A DNA stretch of 64,000 bases from an uncultured Actinomycetes bacterium (GTDB lineage: Bacteria; Actinomycetota; Coriobacteriia; Coriobacteriales; Atopobiaceae). Where the stretch lies: positions 1 through 64,000 of the forward strand of contig OMWE01000004.1 of NCBI GenBank assembly GCA_900314685.1, written 5' to 3'. A model generated the notes under the pieces. The model searched no databases and was not told where the DNA came from. It was given only the letters and a program-made list of their open reading frames with translations. This document shows positions 51,407-60,169 of the stretch, in pieces; the stretch's first letter is position 1, and every line of letters begins with the position of its first letter. The position numbers and the translations under genes were made by a program.

Positions 51407-51671
51407 GCGTAGCGTTTTTCTTCGCCCGGTATGCACTATGCATGGGTGAAAATGAATAATGGACGCGCTTACCTTTTCATGAGCTGGGAAAATGCGTTTT
51501 TTGAACCACGATTTTATTCAAAATATATTGCATATATTAAATGAATGATTCGTGAAAATGAACCATCACCGCATCATCTGCTAGTATTTTGCCAACAAAG
51601 ACACACAGGCCGCCAAGACCGTGTGTAAGAACGGCGCACAAGCGCGGCGCGTGACGAGAGGGGACGCACAC
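51407..51671. promoter_or_regulatory. AT-rich regulatory region upstream of the B3/4-domain gene
   Basis: These 265 bases are far more AT-rich than the surroundings. AATATATTGCATATATT (51522-51538) contains a perfect 6-bp inverted repeat AATATA/TATATT. GTGAAAATGAA occurs twice (about 51445 and 51551). TGCTAGTAT at 51579-51587 looks like an extended -10. No gene is present. An operator plus promoter is the simplest reading. Confidence 0.5.
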
Positions 51672-52397
51672 ATGAAGAACTTTGTGGTGGAGGATTCATT
51701 CTGGGAGCTCTTCCCCGATGTGACGATCGGCGTGCTGGTGGTGGACGGCATCAAGCCGACCGACCAGATCGACCCCGAGCTCGTGGCCCGCGCCGAGAAG
51801 GAGCTCAAGCGCGCCAATATCGTCGCGCGCAAGTGGGTGCCCGACAACACCATCAGCAAAAACGAGGCCGCGGCCGTCTGGCGCGAGGCCTACCGCAAGT
51901 TCAAGACCAAGAAGGGCGTGCGCAGCTCCGTGGAGAACCTCCTCAAGCGCGTGCTCAAGGACAACCCCGTCGGCCACATCAACCCGGCCGTCGACACCTC
52001 TAATGCCGTGTCGCTGACCTACGCGCTGCCTATCGGCGTCGAGAACGTCGACGCGATCGAGGGCACCTTCCGCCTCAAGATGACCGAGGGCGGCGACGAG
52101 TTCCTCGCCGTGGGCGAGGAGGAGAGCGACCCGACGCTGCCGGGCGAGATCGCCTACATCGACGACGCCGGCGCGGTCTGCCGGTGCTGGAACTGGAGAG
52201 ACGGCCAGCGTACCGAGGCCACGGACGACACGCCCCACTGCATGTTCATCATGGAAAACATCGATCCCGCCCGCGTGGACGACCTGCACGCCGCAATCGA
52301 CCAGATGGAGGTCTACGCGACCGAGATCCTCGGCGCCCACACGACCAACAAGGACTATCTGACGATCGACCACAAGGAGACGGTGATCGCCGAGTAG
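51672..52397 (+). CDS. B3/B4 tRNA-binding-domain protein (PheT-related)
   Basis: 241 residues from an ATG with GAGAGGGG upstream. FPDVTIGVLVVDGI, WREAYRKFKTKKGVRSSVE and AVSLTYALPIGVENVDAIEG (core LPIGVENVDAIEG) match the B3/B4 domain found in the phenylalanyl-tRNA synthetase beta chain and in free-standing proteins. The region FLAVGEEESDPTLPGEIAYID is typical of the stand-alone form. A role in editing or binding of mischarged tRNA is inferred from the domain only. Preceded by an AT-rich control region. Confidence 0.85.
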   Translation: MKNFVVEDSFWELFPDVTIGVLVVDGIKPTDQIDPELVARAEKELKRANIVARKWVPDNTISKNEAAAVWREAYRKFKTKKGVRSSVENLLKRVLKDNPVGHINPAVDTSNAVSLTYALPIGVENVDAIEGTFRLKMTEGGDEFLAVGEEESDPTLPGEIAYIDDAGAVCRCWNWRDGQRTEATDDTPHCMFIMENIDPARVDDLHAAIDQMEVYATEILGAHTTNKDYLTIDHKETVIAE

Positions 52398-52484
52398 CGG
52401 TATGGTGTAGCGACAGGCGGTCGACACGGCGCCGATACGCCGGACCGCCTCGTCTGACAGGCCTCTTGAGAATACGGGCATTAC

Positions 52485-53375
52485 GTGATCCAGGAGATCG
52501 GCGAGCACAGGCTCGACAACCGCTTCTATACCGTGACGCCGCGCGCGGGGGACTATGTGCTGCTTTGCCGTGGTCTCACCGTGTGCGCGCGTCTGTGCGG
52601 CGAGAAGGTCGAGGACAACAGCGGGTTTGCCCTGGGAGGCGAGCTCGGGCTGCCGCGCCTGGCCGACTTTGGGATGAGTCCCGACGAGCTGCAGCTCGTC
52701 TACCTGCTTGCGGTCGACGGCAAGCCCCTCTTCCTCGCGCGGGCCGAGATGGCGGAGCCGCCCGCCGGCTTTGGCTGGACGTCCATCCGCGAGCTGCGCA
52801 TGGCCGAGCCGCGCTGGCTCGCCTTTGCCGCGGTCACCGGTCATCACCTCGCCGGTTGGTACCGCTCCAACCGCTACTGCGGGGTCTGCGGGCATCCGAC
52901 GGAGCTTGTGCCCACCTCGCGTGAGATCTGCTGTCCCGCCTGCAACAACGTGATCTACCCCCGCATCAACCCCGCCGTGATCGTTGGCGTGCTCGACCCC
53001 TCCCACGAGCGCATGGTCTTTACCAAATACGCGGCCGCGCACGAGCGCTACGCCAATTACGCGCTGGTCGCGGGCTTCACCGAGATAGGGGAGACCTTCG
53101 AGCAGACCGTGCAGCGCGAGGTCGCCGAGGAGGTGGGGCTCACGGTGGGGCGGGTGCGCTACTGGGCCGATCAGCCCTGGCCCTTCTCGGGGTCGATCCT
53201 GGCGGGCTTCTGGTGCGAGGTCGAGGGCTCCTGCGAATTCACGGTCGATCACGGCGAGCTCAAATGTGCCGTCTGGCTGACGCGCGACGAGGTGCCTATG
53301 CCGCGCCGCGACACCTCGAGCCTCACAAACGCGATGATCACGGCCTTTGCGACGGGCTACGACCCCTACCGCTAG
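52485..53375 (+). CDS. nudC: NAD+ / NADH pyrophosphatase (NudC-type Nudix hydrolase)
   Basis: 296 residues. The zinc ribbon YCGVCGHPTELVPT ... CCPACNNVIYPRINPAVIV sits in the middle. The Nudix box GFTEIGETFEQTVQREVAEE followed by VGL fits GX5EX7REUXEEXGU. These together define NudC, which cuts NADH and removes NAD caps from RNA. The start is taken as the GTG at 52485; no clear ribosome site precedes it, so a later start is possible. The post-box SQPWPFP motif is present as DQPWPFSGS. Confidence 0.9.
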   Translation: MIQEIGEHRLDNRFYTVTPRAGDYVLLCRGLTVCARLCGEKVEDNSGFALGGELGLPRLADFGMSPDELQLVYLLAVDGKPLFLARAEMAEPPAGFGWTSIRELRMAEPRWLAFAAVTGHHLAGWYRSNRYCGVCGHPTELVPTSREICCPACNNVIYPRINPAVIVGVLDPSHERMVFTKYAAAHERYANYALVAGFTEIGETFEQTVQREVAEEVGLTVGRVRYWADQPWPFSGSILAGFWCEVEGSCEFTVDHGELKCAVWLTRDEVPMPRRDTSSLTNAMITAFATGYDPYR

Positions 53376-53526
53376 GCATGCGCAGGACCGTGGAGTCAAT
53401 AGATAAGGAATTGTTCTTCTTGCCCGCGGTGTGCGCGAGCACCCCGTATGCGCGCTCCTTCGCTACAATGGTCAAGTTGGACTTTACCGATTGGCGCGCC
53501 GACCGGGCCGCCAGAAAGGTGTGCGC

Positions 53527-54408
53527 ATGCCCTCCTATGTCCTGAGCTGCTGCTCTACCGTCGACCTGCCGCAGGCGATGCTCGACGAGCGCGATATCAA
53601 ATACGTCTATTTCAACTACGAGCTCGACGGTGTCCAGCTCAAGGACGATTTCGGCCGGACGAACTCCCCGGCGCAGCTCTATGCCAAGATGGTCGCCGGC
53701 GCGGACGCCAAGACCTCCCAGGTGAGCGTGGGCGACTATGTGCAGCATTTCACACCGTATCTCGAGCAGGGGCTCGATATCGTGCACGTCACGCTCTCGA
53801 CGGGCATCTCGGGCACCTACAACTCGGCCATCGCCGCGTCGGACGAGCTCGAGGCGCTGTATCCGGGGCGCCGCGTGTACATCGTCGACTCGCTCGCGGC
53901 CTCCGCGGGCTACGGCCTGCTGGTCGACAAGCTCGCCGACCTGCGCGACGAGGGCATGGGCGCCGCCGAGCTCGTGGCGTGGGCAGAGGAGCACAAACGC
54001 GAGCTCAACCACTGGTTCTTCTCTTCCGACCTGAGCTTCTTCATCCGCGGCGGGCGCATCTCCAAGGCCGCGGGCCTCGTGGGCGGCGTCCTCAAGATCT
54101 GCCCCGTGATGGATGTGGACCACGACGGCGCCCTCGCCGTGAGGGAGAAGATCCGCACCAAGGCGCGTGCCGCCAAACGCGTGGTGGACATCATGCGCCG
54201 CCGCGCCGCGGGCGCTACCGACTACACGGGCAAGGTCTACATCAGCCAGAGCGAGTGCCTCGACGACGCGCATATGGTCGGTGACGCGATCGAGGCGGCC
54301 TTCCCCCACATGGACGGGCACGTGCTCTACACCAACGTCGGCGCCACCATCGGCGTGCACACGGGTCCCGGCACCGTCGCCCTTTTCTACTGGGGCGAGC
54401 CGCGCTAG
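53527..54408 (+). CDS. DegV-family (fatty-acid-binding) protein, copy 2
   Basis: 293 residues. It starts MPSYVLSCCSTVDLP, then TSQVSVGDYVQHF, TLSTGISGTYNSA and FIRGGRISKAAG, which are DegV motifs. It differs clearly from copy 1 at 23788 (N-terminal SCCSTVD in place of TDSGTD), so it is a separate subfamily, likely with another fatty-acid preference. AGAAAGG precedes the ATG at 53527. Followed by a strong terminator at 54483. Confidence 0.92.
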   Translation: MPSYVLSCCSTVDLPQAMLDERDIKYVYFNYELDGVQLKDDFGRTNSPAQLYAKMVAGADAKTSQVSVGDYVQHFTPYLEQGLDIVHVTLSTGISGTYNSAIAASDELEALYPGRRVYIVDSLAASAGYGLLVDKLADLRDEGMGAAELVAWAEEHKRELNHWFFSSDLSFFIRGGRISKAAGLVGGVLKICPVMDVDHDGALAVREKIRTKARAAKRVVDIMRRRAAGATDYTGKVYISQSECLDDAHMVGDAIEAAFPHMDGHVLYTNVGATIGVHTGPGTVALFYWGEPR

Positions 54409-54482
54409 CGGGGCGGTCCCGTCTCGCTGCGCCGACGGCTCCATGATGCGAGCGCGGGTAGCACAAGTCAGTCGTCAAGCAA

Positions 54483-54534
54483 AGGCAATCTAGCTGCAGA
54501 AATGCAAAAATGCAGCTAGATTGCCTATTTATTT
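54483..54534 (+). terminator. Perfect 16-bp stem-loop downstream of degV copy 2
   Basis: AGGCAATCTAGCTGCA (54483-54498) pairs perfectly with TGCAGCTAGATTGCCT (54511-54526) around a 12-nt loop, and ATTTATTT follows. The stem is only moderately GC-rich and unusually long and perfect for a terminator. It would work on either strand (AAA precedes it). Confidence 0.75.
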
Positions 54535-54735
54535 CTGATGGAGATTTGTGCCGTCATTCGCCGAAAAAACCTGCGAAGAATATCGGCCCTGTTTTATGCA
54601 TTCTTGGAGTTTTCACCATCAACGAAGAATGGGGGAGCCATAGGCATGACCTGCGGGTCGATGAAAAGTCAGCCTGCCGCGGCTCCGCTTTCAACAATCC
54701 ACAATGAGTTTTCAACGGGTTTCTGAACACTCATC

Positions 54736-54784
54736 CACAAGATGTAGATGTGATTATGGGTGCAAGCCCCAAGAAATTGTGTAT
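54736..54784 (+). promoter_or_regulatory. Candidate pair of NrdR boxes upstream of nrdD
   Basis: CACAAGATGTAGATGTG (54736-54752) and CCCAAGAAATTGTGTAT (54768-54784) start exactly 32 bases apart, about three helical turns, the spacing usual for NrdR box pairs. Both hold CAAGA and a TGTG-type right half. A related half-site (ACTTGTGTAAAT) lies upstream of nrdG near 62828-62839. NrdR represses ribonucleotide reductase genes when dATP is high. The boxes are imperfect, so this is a candidate only. Confidence 0.4.
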
Positions 54785-54873
54785 AGTAAGTGCTCGGTAC
54801 CTACGCAGCTCAAGCAAAGCAGCACGTGTTACCACCTCATACACTCGCTCGACCAGCACAAGGAGCCCACGAG

Positions 54874-57099
54874 ATGAAGATCATCAAGCGCAACGGTTCG
54901 GAGGTCGCCTTCGACCTGACCAAGATCATCAACGCCATCGCAGCCGCCAACCGCGAGGTCCCCGCCGACGAGCGCCTCAAGGACCGCGAGGTCACCTTCG
55001 CCGCCCTCAACGTCGAGGACCAGTGCAAGGAGGCCGGTCACACCGTGACGGTCGAGGAGATCCAGGACATGGTCGAGGACCAGCTGATGGCGCTCGACAA
55101 GTTCTCCGTGGCCCGCAAGTACATCATCTACCGTTACCTGCAGAACGAGAAGCGACGTAAGAACACGACCGACGACAAGATCCTGTCGCTCATCGACTCC
55201 AACAACGAGGTCGTCAAGCAGGAGAACTCCAACAAGAACCCGACGGTGGTCTCCGTCCAGCGCGACTACATGGCCGGCGAGGTCAGCCGCGACCTCACGG
55301 ACCGCAAGCTGCTGCCCGAGGACGTGGTCAAGGCCCACGAGGAGGGTATCATCCACTTCCACGACTCCGACTACTACGCGCAGCGCATGCACAACTGCGA
55401 CCTCGTCAACCTCGACGACATGCTGCAGAACGGCACCGTGATCTCCGGCACCATGATCGAGAAGCCGCACTCCTTCTCCACCGCCTGCAACATCGCGACG
55501 CAGATCATCGCGCAGGTCGCCAGCTGCCAGTACGGCGGCCAGTCGATCTCGCTGGAGCACCTCGCGCCTTTCGTCGACATCAGCCGCAAAAAGATCCGCC
55601 GCTCGGTCTACGCCGAGATGGAGACCATCGGCTTCAAGGCCTCCGAGGACCAGATCGAGGCCATGGTCGACAAGCGCCTGCGCGAGGAGATCGCCCGCGG
55701 CGTCCAGACCATCCAGTACCAGGTCGTCACGCTCATGACCACCAACGGCCAGGCGCCCTTCATCACGGTCTTCATGTACCTCAACGAGGCCCGCGACGAG
55801 CAGACCAAGAAGGACCTGGCGCTGATCATCGAGGAGACCCTCCGCCAGCGCTATCAGGGCGTGAAGAACGAGGCGGGCGTCTGGATCACCCCCGCCTTCC
55901 CCAAGCTCATCTACGTGCTCGAGGACGACAATATCCACCAGGGCGACCCCTACTGGTACCTCACGGAGCTCGCGGCCAAGTGCACTGCCAAGCGCATGGT
56001 GCCCGACTACATCTCCGAGAAGAAGATGAGGGAATACAAGCTCTCCCGCGGCGAGGTCGAGGGTCAGGGCGACGTGTACACCTGCATGGGTTGCCGCTCC
56101 TTCCTGACCCCGGACCGCTCCGGCAACGGCTACGACAACGTGGCCCGCGCCAAGAACTACGTCCCCGGCAAGCCCAAGTACTACGGCCGTTTCAACCAGG
56201 GCGTCGTCACCATCAACCTGCCCGACGTGGCGCTGTCCTCCGGCGGCGACATGGACAAGTTCTGGCAGATCTTCGACGAACGCCTGGAGCTCTGCCACAA
56301 GGGCCTGCGCTGCCGTCACGACCGCCTGTGCGGCACGCTGTCCGACGCCGCCCCGATCCTCTGGCAGTTCGGTGCGCTCGCCCGTCTGGACAAGGGCGAG
56401 AAGATCGACAAGCTGCTCTACGGCGGCTACTCCACGATCTCGCTGGGCTACGCCGGCCTCTACGAGTGCGTGAAGTACATGACGGGCAAGAGCCACACCG
56501 ACCCCGAGGCCAAGCCCTTTGCCCTGCAGGTAATGCAGCACATGAACGACAAGTGCGCTGAGTGGAAGGCTGCTGAGGACATCGACTACAGCCTCTACGG
56601 CACGCCGATCGAGTCCACGACCTACAAGTTCGCCAAGAGCCTGCAGCGCCGTTGGGGCATCATCCCCGGTGTCACGGACAAGGGCTACATCACCAACAGC
56701 TACCATGTCCACGTCGGCGAGAAGATCGACGCCTTCACCAAGCTCAAGTTTGAGAGCGACTTCCAGCGCCTGTCGCCCGGTGGTGCCATCTCCTACGTCG
56801 AGGTGCCCAACATGCAGGACAACCTCGAGGCCGTGCTCGCCGTGATGCAGTTCATCTACGACAACATCATGTACGCCGAGCTCAACACCAAGTCCGACTA
56901 CTGCCAGGTCTGCGGCTACGACGGCGAGATCAAGATCGTGACCGACGACGACGGCAAGCTGGTGTGGGAGTGCCCCAACTGCGGCAACCGCGACCAGTCC
57001 AAGATGAACGTCGCCCGTCGTACCTGCGGCTACATCGGCACCCAGTACTGGAACCAGGGCCGTACGCAGGAGATCAAGGACCGCGTCCTGCACCTGTAG
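54874..57099 (+). CDS. nrdD: Anaerobic ribonucleoside-triphosphate reductase (class III, large subunit)
   Basis: 741 residues; the ATG at 54874 follows AAGGAG. Residues 1 to about 95 form an ATP-cone (IIKRNGSEVAFDLTKI), the allosteric activity domain. The catalytic barrel follows (EEGIIHFHDSDYYAQRMHNC). Near the end CQVCGYDGEIK and CPNCGNRDQ bind zinc, and RRTCGYIGTQYWNQGR holds the Gly that carries the stable radical. It reduces NTPs to dNTPs without oxygen and needs NrdG for activation. nrdG is not adjacent but lies 5.8 kb downstream on the same strand. A terminator follows directly. Confidence 0.96.
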   Translation: MKIIKRNGSEVAFDLTKIINAIAAANREVPADERLKDREVTFAALNVEDQCKEAGHTVTVEEIQDMVEDQLMALDKFSVARKYIIYRYLQNEKRRKNTTDDKILSLIDSNNEVVKQENSNKNPTVVSVQRDYMAGEVSRDLTDRKLLPEDVVKAHEEGIIHFHDSDYYAQRMHNCDLVNLDDMLQNGTVISGTMIEKPHSFSTACNIATQIIAQVASCQYGGQSISLEHLAPFVDISRKKIRRSVYAEMETIGFKASEDQIEAMVDKRLREEIARGVQTIQYQVVTLMTTNGQAPFITVFMYLNEARDEQTKKDLALIIEETLRQRYQGVKNEAGVWITPAFPKLIYVLEDDNIHQGDPYWYLTELAAKCTAKRMVPDYISEKKMREYKLSRGEVEGQGDVYTCMGCRSFLTPDRSGNGYDNVARAKNYVPGKPKYYGRFNQGVVTINLPDVALSSGGDMDKFWQIFDERLELCHKGLRCRHDRLCGTLSDAAPILWQFGALARLDKGEKIDKLLYGGYSTISLGYAGLYECVKYMTGKSHTDPEAKPFALQVMQHMNDKCAEWKAAEDIDYSLYGTPIESTTYKFAKSLQRRWGIIPGVTDKGYITNSYHVHVGEKIDAFTKLKFESDFQRLSPGGAISYVEVPNMQDNLEAVLAVMQFIYDNIMYAELNTKSDYCQVCGYDGEIKIVTDDDGKLVWECPNCGNRDQSKMNVARRTCGYIGTQYWNQGRTQEIKDRVLHL

Positions 57100-57121
57100 G
57101 AGCACACAACAAGGCAGGTAG

Positions 57122-57164
57122 CCGCCCTCTTGTTCGGGTCCTACCGGGCGAGAGGGCGGTTTTT
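57122..57164 (+). terminator. Rho-independent terminator of nrdD
   Basis: CCGCCCTCT (57122-57130) pairs with AGAGGGCGG (57151-57159), with a 20-nt loop and TTTTTATT directly after. It lies 22 nt after the nrdD stop, so nrdD is transcribed alone. Confidence 0.93.
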
Positions 57165-57333
57165 ATTCGCCGCGAGAGGATACGGGCAGAGCGGCGGTCG
57201 CGATGGGGGAGGCAGCACCGATGAGGGAAGCTGTCTTGTTGAGCGGAGCCAACACCTACCGTGCGCAGGGCTTACTGCAGCCTTACATGCTGCCGCTATG
57301 CTGCAGAGATAGCACACGGCAGAATGAGGACCC

Positions 57334-58125
57334 ATGAGCGACAACTCACATGCAGACGACCACGTTGCCCGCCTTCCCTACAGCAAGGTGCGGGAGGAGC
57401 TCGGCGACCTTGGCCTGTCTTCCTGGAGGGACGAGAATAAGGACCGTCGGATCCTGGCATACCTGCTCAGAAGCCGGTGGCCGGTCCGCCAACTCAAGGC
57501 GGTCCTGCTGGCCCTGGTCAGACGTCATCAAAAGAAAAACGATACCAAAGGCACCAAGCCCGTGTGCTGGGTGATCCTCTTGGTAGTGCTGGGGATCGCC
57601 TTGCCCATTGCGGCCCTCATGCTCCTGTTTGGTTGGCTTTTCGCTGATATGGGTCCCAAGGCGCTTACGGGCCGGATAGCCCTCGGAGCGATACTCATCG
57701 CGCTGGGAGTTGCCCTGATCGTGCGCGGCGTGCGGCTGGATGGCAAGGCTGCCAAGCGTGTCGGATACCTCGCAATCGGCGTGGCCTTGGTGGCGGGAAG
57801 CGCCCTGTTGTGCGAAAAGGACGCCCTGCTCGACCTGCCTTACCTAGCGGCTCCCAGACAGGAGCAGATGGTTGCTCTGGGCACCTGGTACAGCAGCGGC
57901 GAATACAGCGACACCTACAGCATCTGGTTCGATTCGGGCGACGGACGCCACTACACGCCCAACGTGACGAGCGAAGTCTACGACCAGGCAGAGCGGCTGG
58001 GCCTGCGCGAGATCCACAACTGGCCCTCCGGGGGCTACCAGCCGGAGGGCTCCATGCCGGCGCAGGTCACCTACTACCCGCACACGGGAATCCTGGTGGA
58101 TGTGCAGTTCGAGCCGCGCTCGTAG
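57334..58125 (+). CDS. Membrane protein of unknown function
   Basis: 263 residues; not recognised. A charged N-terminal region (residues 1-72, ending in RRHQKKNDTKG) precedes three hydrophobic helices at about 78-102, 112-130 and 141-158. The C-terminal 95 residues (from about 170) are soluble, with WYSSGEYSDTYSIWFDSGDG and YYPHTGILVDVQFEP, a probable beta-rich outside domain. The start at 57334 has AGGACC upstream. It lies in the segment that separates nrdD from nrdG and converges on the tyrosine phosphatase gene. Confidence 0.7.
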   Translation: MSDNSHADDHVARLPYSKVREELGDLGLSSWRDENKDRRILAYLLRSRWPVRQLKAVLLALVRRHQKKNDTKGTKPVCWVILLVVLGIALPIAALMLLFGWLFADMGPKALTGRIALGAILIALGVALIVRGVRLDGKAAKRVGYLAIGVALVAGSALLCEKDALLDLPYLAAPRQEQMVALGTWYSSGEYSDTYSIWFDSGDGRHYTPNVTSEVYDQAERLGLREIHNWPSGGYQPEGSMPAQVTYYPHTGILVDVQFEPRS

Positions 58126-58193
58126 GACCGAGGGCCTCCCAGGGCCATACGGTCTGTCTTTGTGCTCTTGGCCTTCGGGAACGGGGATTGCGC

Positions 58194-58697
58194 CTAGAGC
58201 CGTGCGAGCATGGCGGAGCAACCGGCGAGGACATCGTCCAGGGTTACCTGGAAATTGTGCGTGTACCAGGGGTCGGCGACATCGCGGGGATGGTCGGTCC
58301 AGTCGAGCAGGAGCGATACCTTGTCTTCCGGGTCGGCTCGTCGGGCCTCCGCCTCGCTCACGGGGTCCCAGCTCCAGCCGTAGCCCCGCTCGCCCATGAG
58401 CAGCCGGTAGATGCCAGCAAGGTTCTCCGCGTCCATCCCCACGATGTAGTCAAACTCTCGGTAGTCGGCAGGTCCCATCTGGCGAGACCGATGGTGGCCG
58501 CAGGGGATGCCCGCCCTCTCCAGTGCACGACGCGTGCCGGGATGGACGTCGTTTCCCAGCTCCTCGCGGCTGGTGGCCGCCGAGTCGACCACAAACTCGT
58601 CGGCGCGCCCCGCCTGGCGCGCGAGGTCGGCAAAGACGAACTGGGCCATGGTGGACCGGCAGATGTTGCCGTGGCAGACGAAGAGGATGCTGGTCAT
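58194..58697 (-). CDS. Low-molecular-weight protein tyrosine phosphatase
   Basis: 167 residues. MTSILFVCHGNICRSTMAQF carries the P-loop CX5R (CHGNICRS) with nucleophile Cys at residue 8. DPWY with its general-acid Asp lies at about residue 142 (VADPWYTHNF). It removes phosphate from tyrosine, often of kinases that control polysaccharide export. The ATG at 58697 has GGAGACC upstream; long frames reading through to 59618 are not credible. Confidence 0.93.
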   Translation of the reverse strand: MTSILFVCHGNICRSTMAQFVFADLARQAGRADEFVVDSAATSREELGNDVHPGTRRALERAGIPCGHHRSRQMGPADYREFDYIVGMDAENLAGIYRLLMGERGYGWSWDPVSEAEARRADPEDKVSLLLDWTDHPRDVADPWYTHNFQVTLDDVLAGCSAMLARL

Positions 58698-58834
58698 GTG
58701 GTCTCCTATGCGCGAGCTATGCACCCTAATCGTATCGTTAGCCGCAGTCGAATCAAATTGCGGTTGTGACAGCGGCTGAGAATAGCCGAAAAAGACCAAT
58801 GCCATTATCCGCGCCGCGCGAATGCTCAGAAACA

Positions 58835-58924
58835 TTGGTGGTAAATGGTAGTCCATGGAAAAAGCTGATAGCAAATAGTAGTCAAACGGAAGCATTGGTA
58901 GATAATGGTGGCATAAATGTATGT
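58835..58924 (+). repeat. Three 30-nt direct repeats upstream of the AAA+ ATPase gene
   Basis: Units start at 58835, 58865 and 58895. They share a G-G-T-(A/G)-G-x-x-A-A-T-(A/G)-G-T-(A/G)-G core: GGTGGTAAATGGTAGTC, GATAGCAAATAGTAGTC and GGTAGATAATGGTGGC. The last ends 15 nt before the ATPase ATG. They are low in GC and sit like iterons or a multi-site operator directly over the promoter. Confidence 0.6.
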
Positions 58925-58938
58925 GCAGAGGAGGAGTT

Positions 58939-60096
58939 ATGGGACCGAACCCCTTTAAACCGACCGCAGGGAAGATGCCGCCTATCCTCATCGGCCGCCA
59001 AGCAGTCATCGACGACTTCACCGATGGCCTGCGTAACGGGGCGGGTGCGCCAGGCCGCCTGATGCTTGTCACAGGGCAAAGGGGCTTTGGTAAGACGGTT
59101 GTCCTTACCGAGCTGGGCAACGTTGCCCGAAAAGCCGGATGGGTGGAAGTAGCTGAAACCGCCTCCCCTGGCTTCGTTGGACGGCTTGTCGAGAGGCTTG
59201 CGGCAACAGCGCACAATGGAGCCCGCATTACTGCGAACCCACAGCTTACGGTCCCTATGGTCGGCAGCCTGAGCCTAGGGTCGGTTGAAATAGGCAATAC
59301 TGCTGCGCCCTCAACCCTTCGCGATGCAATCAACCATCGTCTCAAGCGCATGGACAAAGGACACGGCATCCTCATCACGCTGGATGAGGCGCAGGGAGCC
59401 GATATCGACGAGCTTGTGGCTCTGGGCACCGCCGTGCAGCACGTGATCCGCGACCAGGATGCCACAGGCCTTTCCGATACCGATAAGTGGGGAGTGGCGC
59501 TCGTCATCTCGGCTCTGCCATCAATGGTGGACGATCTCTTGGACCAGAAAGTCCTCACCTTCCTGCGCCGCGCCTTACGGGAGGATCTAGCCGAGGTCCC
59601 CGTACCCGACGTGCGCAACGCCTATCTGAAAACCGTGCGTGAAAACGGTGCGGAAATCTCTCTGGAGGACGCGCAAATGGCGGCCAAGGCATCTGGCGGC
59701 TACCCCTATATGGTGCAGCTTGTCGGGTACTACATGTGGCAGTCGGCCGATCGGAAGGGGGCTGACACGATTGAGACTGACGATGTCCGACAAGGCATAG
59801 AGGACGCTGGGATGGCCTTCGAAGAGGCCGTCTGTGCGCCAGCATTCAATCGTCTTACTGAGCCGCAGCGTCGTTTCGTGATCGCGATGGCGAAAGACTT
59901 GCCAAAGCCTTCAGCTCTGGTGGATGTTGCTGACAGGGCTGGTAGATCGCGCGGTTGGGCGGGAAAGTACCGTCTCAGTCTCATCCAGGAACATGTTATC
60001 CGTGCCGAGGGTCGCGGTTTGGTGGGGTATGCAATTCCTCATTTTGGCCCATACGTTCAGCGGCTGCTCTCAACTGGCGTCGTATCGCTGGATTAG
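58939..60096 (+). CDS. Solitary AAA+ ATPase (ORC/Cdc6-like, AAA_16 type)
   Basis: 385 residues from an ATG with GAGGAGG upstream. ILIGRQAVIDDFTDGL opens the AAA_16-type domain; TGQRGFGKTVVLTEL is the P-loop and GILITLDEAQG the Walker B. ASGGYPYMVQLVGYY marks sensor 2 in the lid. From about residue 320 a winged helix follows (GRSRGWAGKYRLSLIQEHVI). This is the layout of Orc1/Cdc6-like and related STAND-type ATPases. Its GC content and codon use look lower than its neighbours, suggesting transfer. The upstream 30-nt repeats would be natural binding sites. Function unknown. Confidence 0.8.
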   Translation: MGPNPFKPTAGKMPPILIGRQAVIDDFTDGLRNGAGAPGRLMLVTGQRGFGKTVVLTELGNVARKAGWVEVAETASPGFVGRLVERLAATAHNGARITANPQLTVPMVGSLSLGSVEIGNTAAPSTLRDAINHRLKRMDKGHGILITLDEAQGADIDELVALGTAVQHVIRDQDATGLSDTDKWGVALVISALPSMVDDLLDQKVLTFLRRALREDLAEVPVPDVRNAYLKTVRENGAEISLEDAQMAAKASGGYPYMVQLVGYYMWQSADRKGADTIETDDVRQGIEDAGMAFEEAVCAPAFNRLTEPQRRFVIAMAKDLPKPSALVDVADRAGRSRGWAGKYRLSLIQEHVIRAEGRGLVGYAIPHFGPYVQRLLSTGVVSLD

Positions 60097-60169
60097 ATGG
60101 TGCGGCTTGTGCCTTGTGCCCAATTCGTCTACCTGTACGCATCCGCGACGCGTACCGATAACTCGCGGA

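Larger units (their letters stand above)
54409..54873. other. 465-base low-GC gap between degV copy 2 and nrdD
   Basis: It contains a perfect 16-bp hairpin (54483-54526), then an AT-rich stretch with no convincing gene (two overlapping frames of 62-65 residues at 54510 and 54538 lack ribosome sites and family resemblance), then two candidate NrdR boxes and a TATAGT hexamer at 54782-54787. The composition differs sharply from the genes either side, which may mean acquired DNA or simply an unconstrained promoter region. Confidence 0.55.

Noticed and set aside
54510-54726. Two overlapping frames of 62-65 residues
   Set aside because: No ribosome site, no recognisable motif, and they lie over a hairpin and promoter-like DNA.
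58766-59062. 98-residue frame with three 10-residue repeats across the ATPase start
   Set aside because: The repeats come from the 30-nt DNA repeats; the frame runs into the ATPase gene in another phase and has no ribosome site.
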